Below are positions 23,271 to 33,868 of a stretch of 64,000 nucleotides of DNA, piece after piece (the stretch's first letter is position 1; each line of letters opens with the position of its first letter). The position numbers were made by a program, and so were the translations under genes. The notes beneath the pieces were generated by a model. The model was not told where the DNA came from. It was given only the letters and a program-made list of their open reading frames with translations, and did no database searches. This DNA comes from Vicia villosa (taxonomy: Eukaryota > Streptophyta > Magnoliopsida > Fabales > Fabaceae): the NCBI RefSeq assembly GCF_029867415.1, contig NC_081184.1, positions 71,918,116 through 71,982,115 on the forward strand, read 5' to 3'.

Positions 23271-23769
23271 GATAGCTTATTTTGTCTTAATTAATGTATG
23301 AATGTTACTTATGTCTGTTCTCGTCTTGAATGTTTGTTTTAATATATATGTGTATATGTTGTTGTCTGCTTCAATTAGTGAAGGCTCCTCCTTAGTTGTT
23401 TGGTAGTCTCTGTGTTAAAATTTAATATTTTAATATTATTCAAATATAAAAATAACTGCTTTTATTCACTAATACACATTTTACTAGGACCTAGGCAAGA
23501 TCTCAGTATACTAACGTGTGTCAGTTACATTATTCATTATGTAGGGTGACTGAAATTCCTTCACCAATAGGATTAATGTATCTTATCTTTTCCATACCCC
23601 TATGTTTCCTAGTCTCTTAGAGATTCTCATAATCTACCTAGGAAATAACAATTGTTTGTGGTTTCTTTAAACTTCCCTCATATTGATTATATAAAGGAGT
23701 TACCTCTTCACCTCTTTACAACATCTTGTGTCTAAACTTCCCTCTTGTTTCTCTTTTTGTGTTTTAACA

Positions 23770-24507
23770 ATGTGTGCCAAAAACTTTCATGGAAATGAGG
23801 AAACACTACAAGTTATTTCTGAAAAATAACCCAATCTTACTAGACTCAAGGATTCTGGTTTTAATATGATAAGGAGTATTCTTCTCCAGAATTGGTCTGG
23901 CTACTATGCCTTGTTGAGCGGACTAGTCCTTACTAATTTAGTAAGGGAATTCTGGATGTTTGCCAGAGTAAGTGATGATGGAAACACTGTCTGGTCTGAA
24001 ATTTACAAATTTCCCATTGCTATCACCATCCCATCTATTGAGAATGTTACAAAGTTTATCTCATCTCGAGTCACCATTGATGACTATCAATCAGATTTAA
24101 GTACGATGGAGACTTTCAGAATCCTTCATAACAGCTCAACTCCTTATGAACCAACTAATCCTGAAAATCTACTTCCATCTGCTAGGACATGGTTCAGATT
24201 CTCGCTTACCAATCTTCGTCCTAGGGCAAAGGCTATAAGCACTATGTCTCATGATGACAAAGTCCTCATATACCTTCTGTCTTATCATTTCAGGATAAAT
24301 CTCCCTAAAATAATCTTGAATCACCTGAAGCACTCTATCGAAATCTCAAGAACTCAGAGGCAATCCTACATTCCTTACGGAAGAGTACTGTCTGAGATAA
24401 TATTTCGAAATGGAATCTGTGCAGTAGTAAAAAGGATTGGACCAGAACATGCTCTTATTGTGACTAGATGTGAAAGAGTGGATGTAATTGAAGACTTTAT
24501 TGATTAA
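23770..24507 (+). pseudogene. Env-like protein, second copy, interrupted by a stop
   Basis: An ATG at 23770 opens a frame that meets TAA at 23827-23829 and continues in the same frame to 24507. The long open part starts at 23866 (213 codons). It contains WSGYYALLSGL, a central W-F-R-F-S-L segment, a VLIYLLSYHFRINLPKIIL stretch and the IPYGRVLSEI motif near its C-terminus. No gag, RT or integrase feature. The motif set resembles the env-like frame of SIRE-type copia elements. Its place downstream of the missing pol region agrees. No clear signal peptide or transmembrane anchor is visible, so an envelope function is not supported here. Confidence 0.5.
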
Positions 24508-24653
24508 CATCTTAGTTGTTTTGTGTCATAGATAGATTTGTTCAATTCTATTTAGTCTATGTGTTTGTAGTATGTATTCCTTCAAATTATTAATGAAATA
24601 TATTTTAAGAATTTTATTCTACTTGCATCGCTATCATATTATAACATGCTTTT

Positions 24654-26963
24654 TGATCAGTGGTTTTCACACATATATTTACCGTTGTTTTTAAGTATCT
24701 TTAAGTTATATTATTGAGTGTTTTATTTCTTTATTCGTCATTTTATGCTTTGGTTGTATGTTTTAATGTTTTCAGGCTCATATGGATAAATCGGAATAAA
24801 TCAGTGCAAAACTCGGAGTTTCGAAGGAATTTCAAAAAGCATGTTTCAGGAGGCCAGACACGGGTGGCCGTGTTGCCCAACACGGGCCGTGTCAGGAAGA
24901 GGGCGCAAGAAGTTGAAAAAACAGTGGTGCAACACGGGTGCCCGTGTTGCTCAACACGACTCATGTTGCAAGTCCTGAAGCCAAAAAAAATAAAAGAAAG
25001 ATACCAGGGGACCAACACGGATGCCCGTGTTGCTCAACACGGCCCGTGTTGGGTTTGACGTTGATTTCAGTAGTTTTTGTGATTTTGTTCAGTGGTTTGC
25101 CTGCAAGGGTGTTTTAGGGATTTCCAACCAACTTAACTAAGTCTGCACTATTTAGGAGGGTTTTCAAGATGAATTATGGATCTTTTTGCCACACGAAGAA
25201 TTGGAGGATTGAGAGGAGAAGCTTATGCAATTGGAGAAGAACAGGGAACTCTCATGAGCGGAAGCCATTGAAGATCAAAGTTCATCATCTCTATTGTAAT
25301 ATCTTTATTTGATATCTTTGTAATTTCTTTGGATAATATGAGTAGCTAAACCCCCCACTGCTAGGGGGTGTCCCTGATTTGGTTTGTAATGACTTTGATA
25401 TTTTAATTTGATCAATTCCATGTTCATGTTATTCACTTCAATTTTATATCGTTTTTAATGCTTTCTTTATCGGACCAATAAAGATTGTTATGTGATTAAC
25501 AATTTGCCGGATCGCAATTGTTAAGGTTTGTATTCAATTCAACCATAGTAGATATCATCTAGGACTAGGGATACCCTATGGTCACTAGGAACTCTTGATA
25601 GAAAAAAGCTTGGTTTTATCTGATTTCTCTAAGGAGTTAGGATTTATAGATGAAAAACCAAAGGTTTGTCCAATAAGGATTTAGGGGCAAACAATCTAAA
25701 GATTTAGTAATTGAATATATTAAACTTGTTGAAGAGATCTCAAATAAGTATTCAAGGTTGTTATAGAGCAAATCATACACCTTGCCTTGGCATGTACTCA
25801 TATTAGTGAAAAAGCCTAAATTTACTTTCTGCTATTTTTATTTTACTTTTAGAAATTATAACTCAATAAAAAACCCAGTTGTCCTTTTATTTAATTGAAT
25901 AATTATAAAACCTATATTCCAACGCAGTCCTCGAGATCGATACTTGGTTTTTACCCTTTTATTACTACCTCGTAAAAATAGTACACTTGCTATTTTTTCC
26001 GATCAATACCAGGGACCAACACGGGTGCCCGTGTTGCTCAACACGGCCCGTGTTGGGTTTGCCGCTGATTTCAGTGGTTTTTGTGATTTTGTTCAGTGGC
26101 TTGCCTGCAAGGGTGTTTTTGGGATTTCCAACCAACTTAACTGAGTCTGCACTATTTAGGAGGGTTTTCAAGATGAATTAGGGATCTTTTTGCCACACGA
26201 AGAATTGGAGGACTGAGAGGAGAAGCTTATGCAATTGGAGAAGAATAGAGAACTCTCATGAGCGGAAGCCATTGAAGATCAAAGTTCATCATCTCTATTG
26301 TAATGTCTTTATTTGATATCTTTGTAATTTCTTTGGATAATATGAGTAGCGAAACCCCCCAATGCTAGGGGGTGTCCCTGTTTAACATTTGTGATGATTT
26401 TGAATTCTGAATTTCAATAATATATGGTTTTTAATGCTTTCCTCGTCGGACCAATTGGATTGATTTATGACTGACAATTAGGATTGACCTCCATTGTTAG
26501 GGTTTTTATACCATTATACTATAGTAGATATCACCTAGGACTAGGGATACCCTATAGTAACCGGAACATTCTTGATAATAATAATGCTTGAATTCATCAC
26601 TAATATCAAAGGACTTTGGGATTAGGATTGAATGTTCAAAGGTTTGCCCACTAAGGAATTAGGAGCAAACACGCTTAAGAACTGGTAATTGATAAGTTGA
26701 ATTTTGTTATGAAACAAGGGTTCAGAAATGTTACATTTTAATGCACACACCTACCCTGGAAGATTACTCATATTTGGCCAAATACATCTTTTACTTTTGT
26801 TTTATTTGCAATTATAATTTCCAAACCAAAAACCCCAAGGCTTTTTGTTTAATTGAATTCCTACTAACTCTATAATATCACGCAGTCCTTGAGATCGATA
26901 TTCGGGAAATTTTCCCTTTATTACTACAGAGGCAAAATAGTACACTTGCTATTTTACCGATCA
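24654..26963 (+). repeat. Mosaic 5' LTR: one full LTR plus a 5'-truncated LTR
   Basis: 24654-26005 runs from TGATCAG to CCGATCA and is a full-length LTR. Its first half matches the 3' LTR closely, but from about 25375 to 26005 it follows a diverged version. 26006-26963 is a second copy starting abruptly at ATACCAGGGACCAACAC, the middle of the LTR, and running to CCGATCA next to the primer site. The second copy matches the 3' LTR well along its length. Confidence 0.8.
24858..25052 (+). repeat. CAACACGGG/CCCGTGTTG dyad pairs in Athila-like LTR
   Basis: Three pairs of dyads: 24858-24893, 24930-24968 and 25013-25052. The type word is CAACACGGGTGCCCGTGTTG, followed by a CAACACGGCCCGTGTTG word. 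Counterparts are at about 26016-26056 in the partial LTR and 30272-30488 in the 3' LTR. The last pair of the 3' LTR has gained one extra 22-base unit. Confidence 0.9.
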
Positions 26964-26969
26964 AGTTTT

Positions 26970-26987
26970 TGGCGCCGTTGCCGGGGA
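26970..26987 (+). other. Athila-like primer binding site (Asp-tRNA type)
   Basis: TGGCGCCGTTGCCGGGGA, complementary to the 3' end of plant Asp tRNA, six bases after the LTR end. Confidence 0.88.
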
Positions 26988-27088
26988 CTGCCGAAGATTA
27001 TAGAGTTTTTAGATTTATTTCAATTAGAATTTTGTTGCTCTGCGACTAAAATTTTTTATTTTCTGCATTTTTTTCCTAATTCTAATAT

Positions 27089-28098
27089 TTGTCTAATCTG
27101 TGTATGCGAGGTAAGGCCTCAGCTGAATTTCTTTTTGATGCAGAAATTGAAAGAACTTTGCACGCAAGGCGCAGACAAGCTCGTCAAGCTAAACTGGAAT
27201 CTGAGGAAGAAGTGATTACAGTTCATTCTGGTTCAGACACCGAAAGTGAAGAAGAGATCATGGGCGAGGTACCACCACCAGAGAGACTTCTTGGAGACTA
27301 TGGTGCTATAAACACACCGGGAGGAAGACTAATTATTGTCAACCAACAGGTGAATGTTCCTAATTTTCAATTGCACCCAAGCACCATCACTCAGCTAGAA
27401 AGAAAGTCTTTCACCGGGTTAATGAAGATGCAAACAAGCACCTATAGAGGTTTCTGACCATGAGTACAACTTTAAAAATCGAAGGTCATACAGAAGAGAC
27501 CAAGAAGCTGAGAATGTTCCCATTCACCTTGGCAGAAGAAGCAGAAGAGTGGTTTTATTCCCTTCCAGCGGGCAGCATTACATCATGGGAAGAGATGGAA
27601 AACGCGTTCTTAAATGAGTATTTTCCTGCATCTGTATTTATAAGGAAGAGGTATGACGTCCTGAACTTCAAGCAGAAGGAGGGTGAGCCCTTAGGAGATG
27701 CATACAAAAGATTCAAAAGAATTCTAGTAGCATGTCCCACTCACAATATGGACAAGACTGAACAGATGCAAGTATTTGTCAATGGGCTCAGAATGAAAAC
27801 AAAACAGTTAATTAATACAACAGCTGGAGGCTCGGCAAATTTCACAACAGCCTCAAGCATCATCAAAATCCTTGAAGCAATAGCTGCAAATGAGCATTTG
27901 GAATTGTATGACAGGTGTGCTAGCAAACTGGAAGGAATCATTAATCTCAAGCTGGAGACTTCTAAAATACGGGTTGAAGATGTGATAGCCGCAGAAGTTG
28001 AAAAGAAATTGAAGGCTATGAATATAGGTAAACAACAGGTGGCTCAAGTTCAACAAGCTCAACCTGTCAGCTGTGAAATCTGTAATGGCCCATACTAA
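27089..28098 (+). pseudogene. Athila-like gag, frame-broken
   Basis: The N-terminal part (27089-27457) is acidic and ends with the PNFQLHPSTITQLE region. A frame break near 27420-27460, with a TAG in the expected frame at the CACCTATAG site, separates it from 27460-28098. The second part has the retrotransposon gag core: WFYSLPAGSITSWEEM, NEYFPASVFIRKR and QKEGEPLGDAYKRFKR. It then reads VNGLRMKTKQL and a C-terminal CEICNGP, the start of a zinc knuckle, followed by TAA at 28096-28098. The frame continues beyond that stop into the protease section, so the stop splits an originally continuous gag-protease. The product would form the particle; this copy cannot make it intact. Confidence 0.85.
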
Positions 28099-29586
28099 AC
28101 GGTGTACTATGTTGCTACTCCCAAGCATATTGAAGAAATCAAATTCCTAAGGCAAAACAACCCGTATTCTAACACCTATAATCCAGGGTGGAAGAATCAT
28201 CCAAATTTTTCTTGGAAAGATCAACAACAACAAGGTACTCAAAAGGCAGAATGGGAAGTGGCAATTGAAAGATTAGCTGGGCAGTGTTCTCAGTTCCAAG
28301 AAGAAACAAGAAACAACCACAGAAACACCTCGGCCTTAATTAAAAATCTGGAAGTTCAAGTGGGACAGACAGCACAGCATCTCACTCTACAGGCACAAGG
28401 TACCCTTGCGAGCTCAATTGTGAAAAATCCGAAAGACCAAGAGAAGATTAATGCAGTTACAACAAGGAGTAAAAAGTTGTCAGATTTGAACCAAGAGAGA
28501 GAGGAAATAGATGACCCCATGGTAATAGAGGTGGATCTGGAAATAAGAGAGAATCCAAAAGAGCCAGAAGTTGTGGTACCACCGGTTAAACCATGTGAAG
28601 AAAAAAATAAGAAAGACATTGAACCGGTGATAAAACTACCTTTCCCTTCCAGAGTGACAAAGAAGGGTTCAAGAGAGAAAGACTTTGAGAAGTTTACTGC
28701 ATTGTTCAAAAAGTTAGAGGTAAATCTACCCTTCTTTGAAGCACTTGAGCACATGCCCTTGTATAAGAAGTTTATGAAGGAGGTGTTGGCGAAAAAGAGA
28801 TCACTAGGAGGAAAACCAAAAATTGCAAATGAGAAGTGTGGTATAGTCTCGTCAGCAAGAAAGATCCCAGTCAAGAGGAAAGACCCTGGAGCGGTGGCGA
28901 TACCGTGCACTATCAAGAATATAACATTTAAAAAGGTACTGATCGATTTTGGGTCCAGTGTGAGTTTAATGCCACTATCTATTTTCAAAAAGCTTGAATT
29001 GGGAGGTATTAGTGAAAGTAAGACAAAGTTAAGGTTCGCTGATCACACCGTTAAGAAATCGTATGGGGTGGCTGAAGATGTATTAGTGGAGGTTGATAAG
29101 TTCGTATTCCATGTTGACTTCCACATCATGGACATTCTGGAAGATGAAGAAACTCCTATCCTTCTTGGAAGACCCTTCTTGTTGACAGGCCGCTGCAATT
29201 TCGACATTGAAAAAGGGACACTAACACTGAAATCATTTGACGAAGAAGTAACTTTGAAGATGTTAGGAGTCAAGACACATAGGGCGGTTGTAAATGATCA
29301 AACTTCTGATAGTATGACAGAAAGTGAGGAAAAGAGCAAAATGTCTAAACAGCTCCAAGAAAAAGTGTCAAGCAAAGCCTCTCGGGTGGAACCAACTCAT
29401 ATAGCCATCAAAAGTCCTAAGAAGGCTAAGGAAGTCAAGAAGAAGGTGGAAAAAAAAGAGCAAGGTGAGAAGAAGAATGTGGGAAGTGAGTTGAAGATAA
29501 AAGTTGTCCATGCTTTTCATCTTCATGAGTTCATGGTTGCGGACGTGACAAGCAACAAGGTGTGGAAAAGGAAATACCCCCCATAA
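28099..29586 (+). pseudogene. Athila-like gag C-terminus and retropepsin domain
   Basis: Same frame as gag after the stop at 28096. About 490 codons are open to the TAA at 29584-29586. First comes a Q-rich region with YNPGWKNHPNFSW, then INAVTTRSKK, a charged linker, and KLPFPSR with the EKFTALFKKLEVNLPF block typical of Athila/Calypso proteins. The protease follows: the active-site segment reads KVLIDFGSSVSLMPLSI near residues 274-290, and LLGRPFL lies about 75 residues later. The catalytic triplet expected as Asp-Ser/Thr-Gly is Asp-Phe-Gly here, so the enzyme is probably inactive. The frame ends in a lysine-rich tail. RT and integrase never follow. Confidence 0.85.
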
Positions 29587-30069
29587 TAAAGGGTAATGGA
29601 CCGTCGAGCCATGCGACGTTAAACAAAGCGCTTCGTGGGAGGCAACCCACGGTTTTAATAATTAATTTCTCTATTTGTTGATTTTATTTTCAGGAAATAA
29701 AAAAGGACGTCTCTAGTGAAAGTAGCAAATGCTGCTAGTTTGGTGCCAGAAAAAATAAAAAGCCTTGATTTGTCTCATGCATGTGATGATTATTATAAGA
29801 AATGCAGTGCCTTAATGTGATTGTCCGAATGAAAGAAGAGGAAAATCGGAAAGAGACTTAAGTGCAAAGCATAGTTGGAGAGGTATCCGAAAGGGGAGCT
29901 TAAGGTTTAATGTTTAACAGAGACTCGTCACGTCATGAGAATGCCGGACCAATTGTCTCTTGATCAATACAAACGGATATCTCACGTATGAACACCAGTA
30001 TGCTCTGAAGGTCATTAACTCTTGTAATTGTCGCTTGAGGTCAAGCAACGGTTTAAGTTTAGGGGAGTT
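29587..30069 (+). other. Athila-like 3' untranslated region and polypurine tract
   Basis: Contains GCGCTTCGTGGGAGGCAACC (about 29627-29646), a phrase I associate with Athila/Calypso elements downstream of their coding region. The polypurine tract AGGGGAG (30061-30067) lies just before the 3' LTR. No coding. Confidence 0.6.
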
Positions 30070-31422
30070 TGATCAGTGGTTTTCACACATATTTACCGTT
30101 GTTTTTAAGTATCTTTAAGTTATATTATTGAGTGTTTTATTTCTTTATTCGTTATTTTATGCTTTGGTTGTATGTTTTAATGTTTTCAGGCTCATATGGA
30201 TAAATCGGAATAAATCAGTGCAAAACTCGGAGTTTCGAAGGAATTTCAAAAAGCATGTTTCAGGAGGCCTGACACAGGTGGCCGTGTTGCCCAACACGGG
30301 CCGTGTCAGGAAGAGGGCGCAAGAAGTTGAAAAAATAGTGGTGCAACACGGGTGCCCGTGTTCCTCAACACGACCCGTATTGCAAGTCCTGAAGCCAAAA
30401 AAATAAAAGAAATATACCAGGGGACCAACACGGGTGCCCGTGTTGCTCAACACGGGTGCCCGTGTTGCTCAACACGGCCCGTGTTGGGTTTGACGTTGAT
30501 TTCAGTGGTTTTTGTGATTTTGTTCAGTGGTTCGCCTGCAAGGGTGTTTTTGGGATTTCCAACCAACTTAACTAAGTCTGCACTATTTAGGAGGGTTTTC
30601 AAGATGAATTATGGATCTTTTTGCCACACGAAGAATTGGAGGATTGAGAGGAGAAGCTTATGCAATTGGAGAAGAACAGAGAACTCTCATGAGCGGAAGC
30701 CATTGAAGATCAAAGTTCATCATCTCTATTGTAATGTCTTTATTTGATATCTTTGTAATTTCTTTGGATAATATGAGTAGCTAAACCCCCCAATGCTAGG
30801 GGTGTCCCTGATTAACATTTGTGATGATTTTGAATTCCGAATTTCAATAACATATTTCTCTTTCACGTTAATTTAATGGTATAAGGTTTTTAATGCTTTC
30901 CTCGTCGGACCAACTGGATTGATTTATGACTGACAATTAGGATTGACCTCCATTGTTAGGGTTTTTATACCATTATACTATAGTAGATATCACCTAGGAC
31001 TAGGGATACCCTATAGTAACCGGAACATTCTTGATAATAATAATGCTTGAATTCATCACTAATATCAAAGGACTTTAGGATTAGGATTGAATGTTCAAAG
31101 GTTTGCCCACTAAGGAATTAGGAGCAAACACCCTTAAGAACTGGTAATTGATAAGTTGGATTTTGTTATGAAACAAGGGTTCAGAAATGTTACATGTTAA
31201 TGCACACACCTACCCTGGCAGATTACTCATATTTGGCCAAATACATCTTTTACTTTTATTTTATTTGCAATTATAATTTCCAAACCAAAAACCCCAAGAC
31301 TTTTTGTTTAATTGAATTCCTACTAACTCTATATTATCACGCAGTCCTTGAGATCGATATTCGGGAAATTTTCCCTTTATTACTACAGAGGCAAAATTGT
31401 ACACTTGCTATTTTACCGATCA
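30070..31422 (+). repeat. Athila-like 3' LTR (1353 bases)
   Basis: TGATCAGTGG to CCGATCA, followed by TSD CTTTT. Carries the dyad array at 30272-30488 with one extra unit relative to the 5' LTR. Confidence 0.9.
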
Positions 31423-32093
31423 CTTTTCAAACTTTTTGATGATGTCAAAAAGGGGGAGAAAATAAGGATGATTTTGATTCTAACATTATATACATTTACC
31501 TCTGACGTTTGCTTGTTTAAATGTTTATCCGAGGAACTCTAAACAAGTTCACTAGGCATTATGAGACAGGTGATATATCTCAAGTTTCACAGAAACAGAT
31601 AAACCCAACAATGTTCAGAAGTTGTAAACCTCTGAAAGTTAATGTTGTTTTTATTATGTTCAGAAAATGTATGAAGATGTAGATAAGAAAAACTGAAGAA
31701 GCTTTGACAAGACAGAATCGGATACTTTAGAGAGACCAAAAGAAATGGCGTTTTGTCTTCACCAAGTCTGAAACTCAGGGGGAGTTTTCTTATCTGAAGA
31801 CATTGGTCAAAAATATTGGAAGCTACACAAGTTATGATAAATTGTAGCAGACCAATAACTAAAGGTTCTGAAGTTATATGGTCTGATGTCTATAAGAAAA
31901 TAAGCTCTGAAGATCTGAAGACTTTAGTTCTGATGAACAAGTCCAAATGCTAAAGGCTTACAATCTGTTAGAACATCTGTGTTTTGAAAAACTCAAAAAT
32001 TCTAATTTTATGAATCTTGGAATCAAAGAAAGCCTCTGAACAACCATAAATTAGGTTTTGTGGGTTAACACATTCAGGGGGAGTTGTGGCTAG
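31423..32093 (+). other. SIRE-like 3' internal region with repeated polypurine words
   Basis: AAAAAGGGGGAGAA (31447-31460), CAGGGGGAG (31776-31784) and CAGGGGGAG (32075-32083) precede the true tract beyond Ogre-2 (46850-46861). Multiple polypurine-tract-like motifs before the 3' LTR are a reported Sirevirus trait. No coding. Confidence 0.65.
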
Positions 32094-33861
32094 TGTCATA
32101 CCCCAAATTTGTCCTACCCTTTAATCTCTAACTGGCTTTAGCTTTACATTCATATGCATCTCTTCCATTAGGTCATATAATGCATCACACATTCATTAAT
32201 CTATAACTTGGTATTGGGATCAAGGATCATCGAGATTAGGGCTTATTCCTCTATGCTTAAGTTTGGTAAGGCTACTCGTGTTGTGTGGAATTTGAAGCAA
32301 GGTTGATCAAACAATTGTCATGTGCCTCTTTTTAATACTTGAGCTACCAAATATATGGTCAGATGGTTATGGCGCGATTAATTCTCTCTTTGTTGCTTGG
32401 AAATTAAAATACTTTCATGGGATTGAAATGGATTTAAAGATTTCACATTGGATTTCACACAAGGATTTAAGTTGAACATGGAATGTTATGAAGAAAAGAT
32501 AGAACTCATATCAAGCTATAGAAAGGAAAGAAGATTCATGAGGATTTTGAAATACAAGATCAATTGGAACTTGAGATGTCCATAATCATTTTTCGAGTTC
32601 ATCGAATTCATTCAAATTCACTACAAATCCAAGCTCATTCAAAAGCCCATTCAAACTCATTCAAGTTTACAAAAATATTCAAGAGTATCCATTCATTTAC
32701 AAGAATCATGCCCATACAAAAACCTAAGTCAAATTACAAAAGAATTACATCAAAAAGAGTATATTGTTCCTAATCCCACTTCACACCCTTCAAGCCTTTC
32801 AAATTGACCCACAGTTCTACAACATTCATCATTCTCATTACAAAATCCATACAAAAATTTATACAAAATTAACCAGAATAGCCTAAAATCCACTGCCATG
32901 ATATTCAAGCTGTCGTCATTATAATTCCATCTTTATCGCCCTACCTTCATGATCACCGCATCTCCACATATATCACTTTACTAAGTCGTGTTTCCATCAC
33001 ATTCCAACCTGCATTACCATAATACAAATCTAAAGTCATATAAAAAGATTTCAAAACAGGCCCATAATTGAAGTAATGCCATCACTTCTATTCACCATAG
33101 GCACTTACACATTCATTTACAAATAACACCAGCATTTATCCAATTTCTAACCTTTACATGCAAGTTTGCTAACAATCAGAACCTAACCCTCACTTCCCAT
33201 TAAACCAACCAGCCCTGTACATCATAAACCATAAACACCATTTAGCCACAAAAAAAGAAAAGAGGAAAGTCCCTGCCTATCACAAAAGACCTCATAACAT
33301 CCATACAATTCCCTACATTCATAAACAGTTCCATACAAAAATCAAACAATTCACTTCACCAGCCACCATCCTATTAATTCATATTCATAAATACCTACAT
33401 CAATTCCACTCACCTCACTGCAGTTTCAGCCAACTTTCAAACCATAAAAAACCTTCAGTGTTACCTCAAATAACCATGCTCTGCACCATTACACATTCCC
33501 AAAACCAATCAATTTCTATACACCTTCATACTTCAAGCTACCAAACAGAACCACCTGCAACATTAAACCGCCATCATTACTCGCCAATCTACAATCAAGT
33601 TCATATTGGCCTAGAGAACAGATCACGCACCAGCAAGAACGCCACATCAGGTTCACATTCAAAGTCTCTGCATCAAATACAAGAACAACAAAAGGGGAAA
33701 TCAGAAGGTTAGAACCAAGTCCCACATTCAGGAAATTAGAAAAAAGCATTGCAAGTTGTAATTCTGAGTCCCACATTCAAGAAATTGAAGAAAAACACCT
33801 TACAAGCTATGATCCTGAGTCCCACATCTAAGAGCTCATACTGATTGCCCAATCATTGCCC

Positions 33862-33868
33862 TATAAAA
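33862..33868 (+). promoter_or_regulatory. Putative TATA box of Ogre-2 LTR
   Basis: TATAAAA in CCCTATAAAACCAACTTCAC, preceded by CCAAT-like words, 1.77 kb into the LTR. The copy in the 3' LTR is at 44493-44499. Confidence 0.55.

Larger units (their letters stand above)
24654..31422 (+). mobile_element. Athila/Calypso-type element with gag-protease only
   Basis: 6769 bases between TSD CTTTT (24649-24653 and 31423-31427). LTRs open TGATCAGTGG and end CCGATCA. The primer site TGGCGCCGTTGCCGGGGA is Asp-tRNA type, typical of Athila-like elements. The interior has gag and a retropepsin-like domain, then goes straight to the 3' untranslated region, so RT, RNase H and integrase are absent. Gag has a frame break and stops. 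The 5' LTR region is a mosaic with an extra partial LTR. It is inserted in the SIRE-like interior just after the env-like frame. Confidence 0.88.

Noticed and set aside
23770..24507. Functional envelope gene
   Set aside because: An in-frame stop at 23827, no visible signal peptide or membrane anchor, and absence of pol in the element.
28356..28988. 210-codon minus-strand frame
   Set aside because: Antisense shadow of the Athila-like gag-protease frame.
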